Assembly: GCA_036676355.1 (NCBI GenBank)
Contig: JAKFDA010000043.1
Span: 28,996 to 92,995, forward strand
Direction of reading: 5' to 3'
Length of the DNA: 64,000 nt
DNA from: ZC4RG42 sp036676355
Lineage (GTDB): Bacteria; Pseudomonadota; Gammaproteobacteria; Burkholderiales; SG8-39
A program made the translations under genes and the position numbers. The notes below the pieces were generated by a model, which saw nothing but the letters and a program-made list of their open reading frames with translations, ran no database searches and had not been told where the DNA came from. Shown here piece by piece: positions 36,187 to 44,388 of the stretch. Every line of letters starts with the position of its first letter. Position 1 is the stretch's first letter.

Positions 36187-36507
36187 ATGAGCACATTGCA
36201 TACCAGACACTGCCAGGCGCAGGTGGATCGCCTTACCGACGATGCCGCTGCAGCACTCTTGACGCAACTGACCGACTGGCAACTCGAAGCCGGACAGGTG
36301 CACAAGCTGTATTCGTTCAAGAATTACTACGCGACCATGGCCTTCGTAAATCTCGTCGCCTGGATTTCGCATCGCGAAAATCATCATCCGGAGCTGCACG
36401 TCGGCTTCAACAAGTGCAAGGTCATCTACAGCACCCACTCGGTCGGTGGCTTATCGGACAACGATTTCATTTGTGCGGCACGCCTCGACGCTGCCGTGAG
36501 CGCCTGA
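36187..36507 (+). CDS. phhB: Pterin-4a-carbinolamine dehydratase
   Basis: The 106-residue protein carries the dehydratase motif with the catalytic His residues in ENHHPELHVGFNKC and the later STHSVGGLSDND. It recycles the pterin cofactor of aromatic amino-acid hydroxylases and may moonlight in other pathways. No hydroxylase gene is in the window. A GTG one codon earlier is an alternative start. It ends one base before rsgA. Confidence 0.92.
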   Translation: MSTLHTRHCQAQVDRLTDDAAAALLTQLTDWQLEAGQVHKLYSFKNYYATMAFVNLVAWISHRENHHPELHVGFNKCKVIYSTHSVGGLSDNDFICAARLDAAVSA

Positions 36508-36508
36508 T

Positions 36509-37387
36509 ATGCCGGGCAAACAATTAAACGGGCAGGTGATCGCCGCTTTCGGCCGTCATTATCTGATCGAGACCAACTCGGGCGAGGTAGTGCGCTGCTC
36601 GCCGCGCGGAAAACGCAGTACGGTCGCATGCGGTGACCGTGTTTTGATCGAGATGACCGGTGACCGAGAAGGCGTAATCGAAGCGGCCGATCCGCGTTCG
36701 TCGCTATTCATGCGGGCGACCGAGCATCGACAGAAAATTATAGCGGCGAACGTAACCCAGGTCGTGATTGTGGTCGCAGGCGTGCCGAGCTTCAGCGACG
36801 AGTTGATCGCACGAGCGCTCGTCGCGGCCGAGCATCAGGGGTTACAGGCGACCATCGCGCTCAACAAAGCCGATTTGATGGAGGAAACAGCCGCCGCGCA
36901 CGAGCGCCTCAAACCCTTCGAGCGCGCCGGATATCGCGTGATCGAATTAAGCGCCAAGCGCAACGTCGCTGTGCTCGTGGAGGCGCTGCAGGGGCACACT
37001 ACCGTGCTGCTCGGACAATCGGGGATGGGGAAATCGACCATTGTGAATACGATCGTTCCGGAAGCCGATGCCGCCACGCGCGAAATTTCAACCTTCCTCG
37101 ATTCCGGTCGTCACACCACCACTCATGCGCGGCTGTATCGACTCGGACCCGACACATCCCTGATCGACTGTCCTGGTCTGCAGGAATTCGGCCTGGCGCA
37201 TCTGACCGCGGATGAAATCGAACACGGCTTCATTGAATTGCGGCCGCTTCGCGGTCAATGCCAATTTCGCGATTGCCGTCATTTGAGCGAACCGGATTGC
37301 GCCGTTCGAGCGGCGGTCGAGCGAGGCGGAATCGATCCGCGACGCATTGAACTGTTACACCGCATCCTCGCGGCGCCGAGCGGCTGA
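36509..37387 (+). CDS. rsgA: Small ribosomal subunit biogenesis GTPase RsgA
   Basis: The 292-residue circularly permuted GTPase checks late 30S assembly. An N-terminal OB fold is followed by the permuted order G4 (NKAD, about 122), G1 (GQSGMGKST, about 172) and G3 (DCPGL). The C-terminal zinc finger is CQFRDCRHLSEPDCAV. The gene belongs to the Ste24-phhB-rsgA run found in other betaproteobacteria. Confidence 0.97.
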   Translation: MPGKQLNGQVIAAFGRHYLIETNSGEVVRCSPRGKRSTVACGDRVLIEMTGDREGVIEAADPRSSLFMRATEHRQKIIAANVTQVVIVVAGVPSFSDELIARALVAAEHQGLQATIALNKADLMEETAAAHERLKPFERAGYRVIELSAKRNVAVLVEALQGHTTVLLGQSGMGKSTIVNTIVPEADAATREISTFLDSGRHTTTHARLYRLGPDTSLIDCPGLQEFGLAHLTADEIEHGFIELRPLRGQCQFRDCRHLSEPDCAVRAAVERGGIDPRRIELLHRILAAPSG

Positions 37388-37396
37388 TTTAATCGT

Positions 37397-38425
37397 TCAG
37401 GTGACGCCGGCTGCAATACTCACCACAAGCAGTACCGCCAGCCAAAGCACCAGCGCCCGCCACACCAATCCAACCGTGCTGTCGAGAAACGGAACATCCG
37501 CTTCCTCGCCGATGCCCATTTCCGGCCGGTCTTCGATCAGCCCCGCGCGTACCACCGGCGTGCCGAGTCGTACGCCGAGCGCGCCGGCACCGGCCGCGAT
37601 GACGACGCCGATCAAACGATCCGGCCAACGCAGCGCTTGCGTCCGCCAGCAGTAAACCGCGTCTTCGAAATTGCCGACGATGGCAAACGCGCCGGCAGTA
37701 AAGCGCACCGGAATTGCGTCGATCACACCGAATGCCGTGCGCGAGAATTCTCCGAATCGCTCGCGCCAATTCACCGGCTCCGGTATCGGCGCATCGCTGC
37801 CGGCCATTGTCGGGAAGAAATCGGTTTCAACACCCAGTATCGTGTCCGGCGCGTAAATTCCGGCAGCGCTGCCGGTCGGCAACCGGTCGCCCCAGCGATA
37901 AAACAGAAATAGCGCGATGCGATAAAGAATCGCTCCGACAGGACCAGGCAGGACGACGAACCAGAACATCACGCCAAACACATGTCGATGTGATGTGGCG
38001 AGTGCACTTTCGATCGTCAATTTGGTGATTTCGTTGATCGTCAGGCCGTCGCAATCATGACCGCGCCATTCACCGAGCAACATTCGCGCATTATCGAGAT
38101 CGCCGGCCTTCAGCGCCGTATGGATATCGGTGAAATAGTGGCTTTCCTGCCGAAACCCCATGGTGACGTAAAGGACGGCGACATTGAGCGCCAGACCGAG
38201 TAACGGATGGACACGCATCAGGCCTGCGTAGAGCAGCCAGACCACTACCAGCGCGGGCAATATCGCAAGCAGCCAGGCGATGACGCCGTGGTGGCGTTCG
38301 CCCGCGTTGAATTTGCTTTCCAGCAGCGCCGCATAGGCGCCGAACGGGGCAAATATTCGGCGGCGATCGCTCAACGGACGCCACTGTTCCAGCACTAACG
38401 CGAGAATGAGGGAAATGAGCGCCAT
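37397..38425 (-). CDS. CobD/CbiB (AmpE-like) family membrane protein
   Basis: The 342-residue protein has several transmembrane helices and starts MALISLILALVLEQWRPL, as in CobD/CbiB family proteins of betaproteobacteria. True CbiB makes adenosylcobinamide; no cobalamin genes are nearby, so this may be an AmpE-like paralogue with another role. It is convergent with rsgA. Confidence 0.75.
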   Translation of the reverse strand: MALISLILALVLEQWRPLSDRRRIFAPFGAYAALLESKFNAGERHHGVIAWLLAILPALVVVWLLYAGLMRVHPLLGLALNVAVLYVTMGFRQESHYFTDIHTALKAGDLDNARMLLGEWRGHDCDGLTINEITKLTIESALATSHRHVFGVMFWFVVLPGPVGAILYRIALFLFYRWGDRLPTGSAAGIYAPDTILGVETDFFPTMAGSDAPIPEPVNWRERFGEFSRTAFGVIDAIPVRFTAGAFAIVGNFEDAVYCWRTQALRWPDRLIGVVIAAGAGALGVRLGTPVVRAGLIEDRPEMGIGEEADVPFLDSTVGLVWRALVLWLAVLLVVSIAAGVT

Positions 38426-38523
38426 AGCGTTTATTGTTGCGGGATTCGCATCCCGGCACGCCGATTGTCAAGGACGACCATTATACGGGCCGCCATTACC
38501 GCAACGGGCAACAGGCGACCGGA

Positions 38524-39345
38524 TCAGAGGCGTGCTGCGGCAAAAGTATCGCAACGGTTCGGATTGCCGCTTTCCAACCCGGCGCGGAACCAGCGAACCC
38601 GCTGCGCAGCGCTGCCGTGGGTAAACGATTCCGGCGAAACATAACCCTGCGACTGCATCTGGATGCGATCGTCGCCGACCGCGGCGGCGGCGGCCAGACC
38701 TTCTTCGATATCGCCCGCCTCGAGAATGGCGGGATTGTGGCTGGCCCACACGCCGGCATAACAATCCGCCTGGAGTTCCGTGCGGATTGATGCCTCATTA
38801 CCGCGATCGGCTCGCGGGCCGCGTGCGCGATCCATGACACCGAGCAGATTCTGAACGTGATGTCCCACTTCGTGCGCGATCACATAAGCCTGGGCAAAAT
38901 CGCCGGGCGCCTGCAAACGCGCTTGCAGGTCACGGAAAAAGGCTAGGTCGATATAAAGCATGCGATCGGCAGGACAGTAGAACGGCCCGACTGCGGCTTG
39001 CGCATAACCACATGCGGACTGCACCACGCCGCTGAACAGCACCAGTGTCGGCTTGTCGTAGCGAATGCCGCTTTGCTGAAAAATCGGTGCCCACGTGTCT
39101 TCTGTGCTGCCCAGTACCGCAGCCACGAAATCACGCGCCGGATCAGACTCTCCCGGTGCGGCCGGCTTCGACGTAGTCGGCGCTTCGGTCAGGCCTTGCA
39201 GTACGACGCCGGGGTCGACGCCGAGCAACATCGCGACCAATGCAACGATTACAACGCCTACTCCACCGCCCGCGATGCCGCGCCCCATGCGAACGCCACG
39301 GCGGTCTTCCACGTTTACGCTGCGTCGTTGATTTCCCAGTCGCAT
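38524..39345 (-). CDS. ypfJ: YpfJ-type neutral zinc metallopeptidase
   Basis: The 273-residue protein has a cytoplasmic N-terminus, one transmembrane helix (about 20-45, Gly/Val-rich), then a zincin domain with HEVGHH in YVIAHEVGHHVQNLLG and a later acidic metal-ligand region ELQADCYAG. Conserved pairs of cysteines are seen. The physiological substrate is unknown. The start at 39345 (MRLGNQRRS) is the family N-terminus. Confidence 0.9.
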   Translation of the reverse strand: MRLGNQRRSVNVEDRRGVRMGRGIAGGGVGVVIVALVAMLLGVDPGVVLQGLTEAPTTSKPAAPGESDPARDFVAAVLGSTEDTWAPIFQQSGIRYDKPTLVLFSGVVQSACGYAQAAVGPFYCPADRMLYIDLAFFRDLQARLQAPGDFAQAYVIAHEVGHHVQNLLGVMDRARGPRADRGNEASIRTELQADCYAGVWASHNPAILEAGDIEEGLAAAAAVGDDRIQMQSQGYVSPESFTHGSAAQRVRWFRAGLESGNPNRCDTFAAARL

Positions 39346-39397
39346 TGCTCGACTCCGATCCGTGGATAGCCCATGCAAACCGTGCGCCGCGACGGTG

Positions 39398-40018
39398 TTA
39401 TGCAGTCGACATCCCAAGATGCCGACAGAAGTTCATTAGCATTCCGGCTGTGGCGCCCCAGATGTAATGGGCGCCGAAAGATATCGCGTAGTAGTGGCGT
39501 TCGCGGCCGCGATGAATGACGGTATTGCATTGGTGATTTCTCGGATCCAGCAGAAACGCCAGCGGCACTTCGAAAACGTCGGCGACCTCGAAAGCGTCGA
39601 GCGTCAGAGGCGGCGGCGCGCTGATCAGACCGATGACCGGAGTGACGCGATAACCGGTAACCGTGATGTATTCGCTCAGCGTACCCAACACCTCGACGCG
39701 CTCGCGCGGCAACCCGATCTCTTCGGTGCTCTCGCGCAAGGCGGTATCAAAAACCGTCGCATCGTCGGGATCAGTCCGCCCCCCGGGGAAACTGATCTGC
39801 CCAGCGTGATCGTATAGGTGATCGGTACGCACCGTGAACAACACGCGCAACTCATCTTCGCGGACAACAACCGGAACCATCACCGCAGCGGTGCGTATTT
39901 CCGCTGCCGGCCGCCACAACCATCCGTCGCCGGCGGTGAGCGGCGTGCCAGCCGGCCCACGCGCAAAGTGATCGCGCAGCCAATGCTCGGATAGAATGAC
40001 GGGCTTTCCTCGATTCAT
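39398..40018 (-). CDS. Nudix hydrolase, CoA pyrophosphatase type
   Basis: The 206-residue protein carries a Nudix box, G-R-T-D-P-D-D-A-x-x-x-x-A-L-R-E-S-x-E-E-I-G-L, preceded by HAGQISFPGGR, which is typical of CoA pyrophosphatases (NudL/YeaB). Such enzymes cleave CoA and its derivatives to phosphopantetheine and ADP. The start at 40018 removes an unlikely long extension. Confidence 0.88.
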   Translation of the reverse strand: MNRGKPVILSEHWLRDHFARGPAGTPLTAGDGWLWRPAAEIRTAAVMVPVVVREDELRVLFTVRTDHLYDHAGQISFPGGRTDPDDATVFDTALRESTEEIGLPRERVEVLGTLSEYITVTGYRVTPVIGLISAPPPLTLDAFEVADVFEVPLAFLLDPRNHQCNTVIHRGRERHYYAISFGAHYIWGATAGMLMNFCRHLGMSTA

Positions 40019-40059
40019 CGGCGCGATCATAGCGCAAGGGGCGCGCAACGCCATGGCGC

Positions 40060-40088
40060 AAAAAAAGCGGGCGCCCGAAGGCGCCCCG
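40060..40088 (-). terminator. Intrinsic terminator after the universal stress gene
   Basis: A 7-bp GC-only stem (40069-40075 with 40080-40086) with a CGAA/TTCG loop is followed on the minus strand by seven Ts. It ends the terC-usp transcript. Confidence 0.92.
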
Positions 40089-40107
40089 ATATGAATCAAG
40101 GCAAGCG

Positions 40108-40614
40108 TTATTCGTTCGCGAACCACATCATGGAAAGGCCGATGCCCAGGCCCGCCGGCAACCCATAGCGCTCGAATACGCTCGTTTCTCCAACGCTCAC
40201 GACATCGACTGGAATGTTGGAGGCTTTGATCACTCGATCGGCGATCGGTTGCCTCAGCAGACGAGCAATACCGCCAATCGGCGATGTACCCACCACGATT
40301 TCGTCGACGCCCTGCCTTGCCGCAAAACCCGTAATGCTTTCGACAATATCGCCGCGCAGCATATGGGTCGTGCAACGCACTCCCGCGGCATCCGCGCGGC
40401 GTTGCGCCACTTCAAATGCCCGCCCGGCACGCTCCCGGCGCAAACCTTCAAGCTGCCCACGCGACACGAAGCGCGAAACATAGCGAGGGAAAAGCGGCTG
40501 CACATTGACCAGTTGAATGGTCGCATCGCGAGTGTCCTGTGCGGCGCGAATCGCTTCATCGACCGCCTTTAGCGAGCAATCAGAACCGTTTACCGGAACC
40601 AGTATTTTGAGCAT
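40108..40614 (-). CDS. Universal stress protein (UspA family)
   Basis: The 168-residue protein begins MLKILVPVNGSDCSLKAVDEA, the beta1 and ATP-binding start of the Usp fold. The C-terminal nucleotide loop is degenerate (VGTSPIGGIARLLRQPIADRVI), so ATP binding is uncertain. A hydrophobic C-terminal tail (LPAGLGIGLSMMWF) is unusual for a soluble Usp. It is 17 bases downstream of terC, so both are probably under the manganese riboswitch. Confidence 0.85.
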   Translation of the reverse strand: MLKILVPVNGSDCSLKAVDEAIRAAQDTRDATIQLVNVQPLFPRYVSRFVSRGQLEGLRRERAGRAFEVAQRRADAAGVRCTTHMLRGDIVESITGFAARQGVDEIVVGTSPIGGIARLLRQPIADRVIKASNIPVDVVSVGETSVFERYGLPAGLGIGLSMMWFANE

Positions 40615-40631
40615 GACAATTCCTTTCATAC

Positions 40632-41318
40632 TTACACGTTTCCAACGACATGTGCGCGACGACGGTTGTGGAGATAACCAAGCCCCACGACGCCACCGAC
40701 GGCAAGCACGTAAAGCGCGACGGTCACCGAGCTGTTACGCCCGAAATATTCCTGCACCATCGGTTCGCCGGTCATCATCTTGACGGCGGTCCACGCGATT
40801 ACGACCGTGCCCGCGTAGACAATTGCGGGATAGCGCTCGATCCATTTCAAAATCAGGCGCGAACCGCCGATGACGATCGGAATACTGATCAGCAGGCCGA
40901 CCACAACCAGAAAAAAACTACCGCGCGCCGCACCCGCGACTGCCAACACGTTGTCCAGACCCATTACCGCGTCGGCAATAACGATGGTCCGCATCGCGGT
41001 CCAGAAACTCGCGGCCGGCTTCACCCGGTGTTGAGCGTCGTGAGTCGGTGCGATGAGCTTCCATGCGATCCACATCAGCAACAGGCCACCGACCAGCATG
41101 AGACCCGGGATCTGCAGCAGCCAGACGACAATGACGGTCATGCCGGATCGCACGAAGATTGCGCCCAGCGTGCCCCAGACGATTGCTTTCTTCTGCAGTT
41201 GATGTGGGAGATTGCGTGCGGCAAGCGCAATGACAATTGCGTTATCCCCGGCCAACACAAGGTCGATCAGGACAATCGCGGCCAGCGCCGACAAAAACTC
41301 CGCTGAAAATAGCTCCAT
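40632..41318 (-). CDS. terC: TerC family membrane protein (YjbE type)
   Basis: The 228-residue protein has about seven transmembrane helices and the family acidic motifs LAGDNAIVIALAARNLP and ADAVMGLDNVLAVAG. TerC/YjbE/Alx proteins have been linked to manganese export. The manganese-type riboswitch directly upstream (41370-41500) supports a manganese role. It is followed by a universal stress gene. Confidence 0.92.
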   Translation of the reverse strand: MELFSAEFLSALAAIVLIDLVLAGDNAIVIALAARNLPHQLQKKAIVWGTLGAIFVRSGMTVIVVWLLQIPGLMLVGGLLLMWIAWKLIAPTHDAQHRVKPAASFWTAMRTIVIADAVMGLDNVLAVAGAARGSFFLVVVGLLISIPIVIGGSRLILKWIERYPAIVYAGTVVIAWTAVKMMTGEPMVQEYFGRNSSVTVALYVLAVGGVVGLGYLHNRRRAHVVGNV

Positions 41319-41369
41319 ATGCGTCCTTTATTCGGCGGATAAACATGCCAGCCGAATTCAGCGCGATCC

Positions 41370-41500
41370 GCGGCCCATGCCAAATCCGGCAAAGGTCTCG
41401 CTCTCGCTATCGCTGCGTCGGCGACCGGAGACGTGTCTCGTAATGACGGTCACCGCGCGGGAATCGCTTCCCGGAGCTACTCCCCCTTGAGGGTTTCCCG
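41370..41500 (-). promoter_or_regulatory. yybP-ykoY (manganese) riboswitch upstream of terC
   Basis: Read on the minus strand, the conserved landmarks occur in order: CAAGGGGGAGTAGC (near 41495-41480), the middle GTCATT segment, and GCGAGACCTTTGCC near 41393-41380. These are the hallmarks of the yybP-ykoY RNA, which binds Mn2+. Ends are approximate. The terC start lies about 50 bases further on, so control of terC by manganese is expected. Confidence 0.88.
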
Positions 41501-41651
41501 AAGCAACTGCGCTTCGGTTGGACGGATCATGCGGATTACCGGATACGGGGAGAAATGAAGGTTCGCAATGTGTCAATTGCATTTTGTAATACTGTGTCGC
41601 GCCTCTTGCCCCGCTTCACCGACAGTGCTGTAATGCGCCCGTACTTTGTGC

Positions 41652-41780
41652 GGTCCCTCAAAGGGGAGTAGCGGAAGTAGCAGGGTCGTCATTTCGGTGA
41701 CGCGGTTCGTCCTCCGGCCCTGCTCTGCATGACGAATGTTCTTCGTCTGCAAGCGAGACCTTTGCCACATAGGCGATGGT
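41652..41780 (+). promoter_or_regulatory. Second yybP-ykoY (manganese) riboswitch, upstream of the LysR gene
   Basis: On the plus strand the same landmarks appear: CAAAGGGGAGTAGC (41660-41673), GTCATT (41688-41693) and GCGAGACCTTTGCC (41753-41766). A stem GAAACG/CGTTTC (41785-41790 with 41806-41811) follows and could be the expression platform. The LysR start is at 41840 with GGAG nine bases before it. The region between the two riboswitches (41501-41651) must hold both promoters; I see no gene there. Confidence 0.87.
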
Positions 41781-41839
41781 TCGTGAAACGCCTGAGCCTA
41801 TAGGCCGTTTCGCTTTGCAGTGCCGTTGGAGAACATTCG

Positions 41840-42862
41840 ATGCTTGATCGTCGCTTACGGCGGTACGTCGGGCACGGCATGCTGACGCAACTTGCCGCCT
41901 TCGAGGCAGTGGTCCAACTTGGCGGTTTTACACGCGCCGCCGAAGCGCTCCACATGGCCCAGCCTACCGTTTCCGTGCTGGTCAAGAAGTTGGGCGAAAC
42001 ATTGGGCGTGGTGCTTTTCGAGTCGACCTCGCGTGAAATTCGGCTTACTCCGGCCGGCGCAGAAACCTACAGGTTCTGTCAGGATTTTTTTCACTCGCTC
42101 GCCGGCCTCGATAATCACTTGACGGGTTTGCGATCTCCGACGGTTTCTCCGTTGCGGATTGCCGTATGCACAGCCGCGGAATCTCTCGCGCCGGCGATGC
42201 TGTGTGGTTTCTGCGAGCGGCATCCGGAACTCCGGCTCATGCTTTCAGTCGCCAACCGCGCGCAATTGCTGCATCGACTGGCGGCTGCAGTCGACGACTT
42301 CTATATTTTCGGCACGCCGCCGGCGGGAATGGACGTACACCTGCATCCTCTCCATCCTGACGAAATGCACATTTACGCGTCGGTCTCCCACCCCTACGCG
42401 CATCGAAAAAAACTGTCTTTGGCTGAGATCGCGCACGAACCGCTGCTGATGCGGGAGGTCGGTTCGGGCACCAGGCAAATCGCCGACGAACTGTTCGCAC
42501 GGCATGGCTTTCAGCCCTACATCCGGATGGAGATGGATAACAACGACGCGATTAAACGCGCCGTGGCGGCGGGATACGGCGTCGCCCTGTTATCGCGCTA
42601 CGCCGTCAGCACGAAGCCGCGACACGAAGCATTGACGCGGCTGCGTGTGGAAGGACTTCCTATCCGGCGCGAATGGCAACTCGTTTATCGCAACGACAAA
42701 ACGCTCTCTCATACGGAACAGGAGTTGCTTGACGAGATCGGTCTGCAAGCCGCGCGCGTACGTGCCGGCGACAGCGAGATGTCAGGAGCAAACAAGCCTC
42801 GAAAGCCTAAGCCGTTCGGCGGCCCAACGTCCGCCGATCCTATCCAGGAGGGTTCGTCATGA
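41840..42862 (+). CDS. LysR-family transcriptional regulator (CbbR-like)
   Basis: The 340-residue regulator has an N-terminal winged helix (LAAFEAVVQLGGFTRAAEALHMAQPTVSVLVKKLG) and a periplasmic-binding-like effector domain (about 105-305). The N-terminal pattern resembles the CbbR/CysB branch. The C-terminal 30 residues are Lys/Pro-rich and unusual. An internal ATG at 41879 is an alternative start. The gene lies right after a manganese-type riboswitch and overlaps the next small gene by an ATGA. Confidence 0.9.
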   Translation: MLDRRLRRYVGHGMLTQLAAFEAVVQLGGFTRAAEALHMAQPTVSVLVKKLGETLGVVLFESTSREIRLTPAGAETYRFCQDFFHSLAGLDNHLTGLRSPTVSPLRIAVCTAAESLAPAMLCGFCERHPELRLMLSVANRAQLLHRLAAAVDDFYIFGTPPAGMDVHLHPLHPDEMHIYASVSHPYAHRKKLSLAEIAHEPLLMREVGSGTRQIADELFARHGFQPYIRMEMDNNDAIKRAVAAGYGVALLSRYAVSTKPRHEALTRLRVEGLPIRREWQLVYRNDKTLSHTEQELLDEIGLQAARVRAGDSEMSGANKPRKPKPFGGPTSADPIQEGSS

Positions 42863-43107
42863 AAGCTCCAGCAATTGTTTCGGCCATGATGGCCGTATTA
42901 TTCAGCGCCTCCGCCTGGGCGTTCCACTGCCCGGCGGACATGGCCAAAATCGATGCGGCGCTAGCCCAACAGCCGTCGATTTCCAAAGCGCAATTGGCAG
43001 AAGTGAAGAAACTGCGGGCGGAAGGCGAAACGTTGCACAAAGCAGGCAAACATCAGGAATCGGTCGATACGCTCGCCAAGGCGATGAAGCTGCTGAAGAT
43101 CGAGTAA
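42859..43107 (+). CDS. Small periplasmic protein of unknown function
   Basis: The 82-residue product has a signal peptide (MKAPAIVSAMMAVLFSASAWA, cleavage expected after AWA) and a helical, Lys/Ala-rich mature part with one cysteine (FHCPADMAKIDAAL). The tail resembles one TPR-like helical hairpin (EGETLHKAGKHQESVDTLAKAMKLL). Its ATG overlaps the LysR stop, so translation is coupled. Family not recognised. Confidence 0.78.
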   Translation: MKAPAIVSAMMAVLFSASAWAFHCPADMAKIDAALAQQPSISKAQLAEVKKLRAEGETLHKAGKHQESVDTLAKAMKLLKIE

Positions 43108-43160
43108 CGAGGACCGGCCTGTGCCGGTCGTCGCGCCCCGCGTCGGCCGGCGTCGCGGCG

Positions 43161-44120
43161 TTAGGCCAAGCGCTTTTTGAAGTCGTCGAGTGCGCTCATC
43201 AGCGCGCGGCAGATGCCTGGCTCCCATACCGAGTGGCCTGCATCCGGCACGATCGTGTAGCGCACTTCCGGCCATTCGTATTTCAACTCATGCGCCGTAA
43301 CGGCCGGGCACACGACATCGTAGCGTCCTTGCACGATCACGCCCGGTATCTCGCGCAAACGATGCGCGTTTTCAAGCAGCGCGTTGCTCGGCAGAAAGAT
43401 ATCGTGCGTAAAGTAATGCGCCTCGATGCGCGCCAACCCGAGCGCCACGACGTCGTCGGCGAAATGACTGACCGTCTCCGGTGACGGCAGCAAAGTCGAG
43501 CACGAACCTTCGTATACGCTCCATGCTTTGGCGGCCGGCATGTGTACGGCGGGGTCGGGATCAATCAGCCGCTTATAATAACCGGCGAGCAGATCGCGTC
43601 GCTCGTCCGGCGGCAAGAAACCGGCGAAGCGATCCCATACCTCGGGGTAGATCGCACGCAATCCATACAGGAACCAGTCGATTTCATTGGGCCGGCACAG
43701 AAAAATTCCGCGCAACACGAGCCCGACGCACCGCTGCGGATGCGCTTCGGCGTAGGCGACAGCGAGCGTCGAACCCCATGAACCGCCGAAGACCAGCCAG
43801 CGCTCGATACCCAGATGCGTGCGGAGCTGTTCGAGGTCTGCGATCAGATGCGGTGTGGTGTTGTCGCGCAGTTCGCCGAGCGGTTTGGAGCGACCGGCAC
43901 CGCGCTGATCGTAGATCACAATCCGATAGGCGCCCGGATCGAACAGACGGCGATGGCTCGGCGAGCTGCCCGCTCCTGGCCCGCCGTGCAGAAACACCAC
44001 CGGGATACCATTGGGGTTGCCGCACGTTTCCCAATACATCGCATGCGTCGTATCCAGAGGCAGCATACCGGCCGCGTGCGGCTCAATCGGTGGAAACAGG
44101 GGCAATTCGTTCTGGTTCAT
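43161..44120 (-). CDS. pip: Proline iminopeptidase
   Basis: The 319-residue alpha/beta hydrolase removes N-terminal proline from peptides. The oxyanion motif HGGPGAG, the nucleophile elbow GGSWGS and the late DAGHS histidine segment are all present. The start at 44120 (MNQNELPLFPPIEP) overlaps the stop of a short upstream reading frame by an ATGA. Confidence 0.95.
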   Translation of the reverse strand: MNQNELPLFPPIEPHAAGMLPLDTTHAMYWETCGNPNGIPVVFLHGGPGAGSSPSHRRLFDPGAYRIVIYDQRGAGRSKPLGELRDNTTPHLIADLEQLRTHLGIERWLVFGGSWGSTLAVAYAEAHPQRCVGLVLRGIFLCRPNEIDWFLYGLRAIYPEVWDRFAGFLPPDERRDLLAGYYKRLIDPDPAVHMPAAKAWSVYEGSCSTLLPSPETVSHFADDVVALGLARIEAHYFTHDIFLPSNALLENAHRLREIPGVIVQGRYDVVCPAVTAHELKYEWPEVRYTIVPDAGHSVWEPGICRALMSALDDFKKRLA

Positions 44121-44356
44121 CGTGTCTTGAATGTCCGTGCAACACAGCACCCGCGCATGCCGTCACTTGGGTTTGCCGCATGGACTGCGGCTTGACATTG
44201 CTCCACGCCTCCAGCGGATTCGGCGGGAGCACTTACAGGAGGCGGTTCTTGCGCAATTCCTATTGGGTTCAGCGCGCTTTTCTGCATCTCGAGGCCGGGC
44301 GTCATCAACCGCTTCAACCATTCGAGCGGATCGGGCGAATCGGTATGTCCATTCAT
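44117..44356 (-). CDS. Possible 79-residue protein upstream of pip
   Basis: The frame starts MNGHTDSPDPLEWLKRLM and its TGA overlaps the pip ATG. The first 30 residues look protein-like (amphipathic, DPLEWLKRL), whereas the second half is low-complexity and Cys-containing. No strong ribosome-binding site precedes it. It may be a short coupled gene or a leader frame; no family recognised. Confidence 0.35.
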   Translation of the reverse strand: MNGHTDSPDPLEWLKRLMTPGLEMQKSALNPIGIAQEPPPVSAPAESAGGVEQCQAAVHAANPSDGMRGCCVARTFKTR

Positions 44357-44388
44357 GATGCGAATCTATAGGCGCCTGTAGGGATCCG

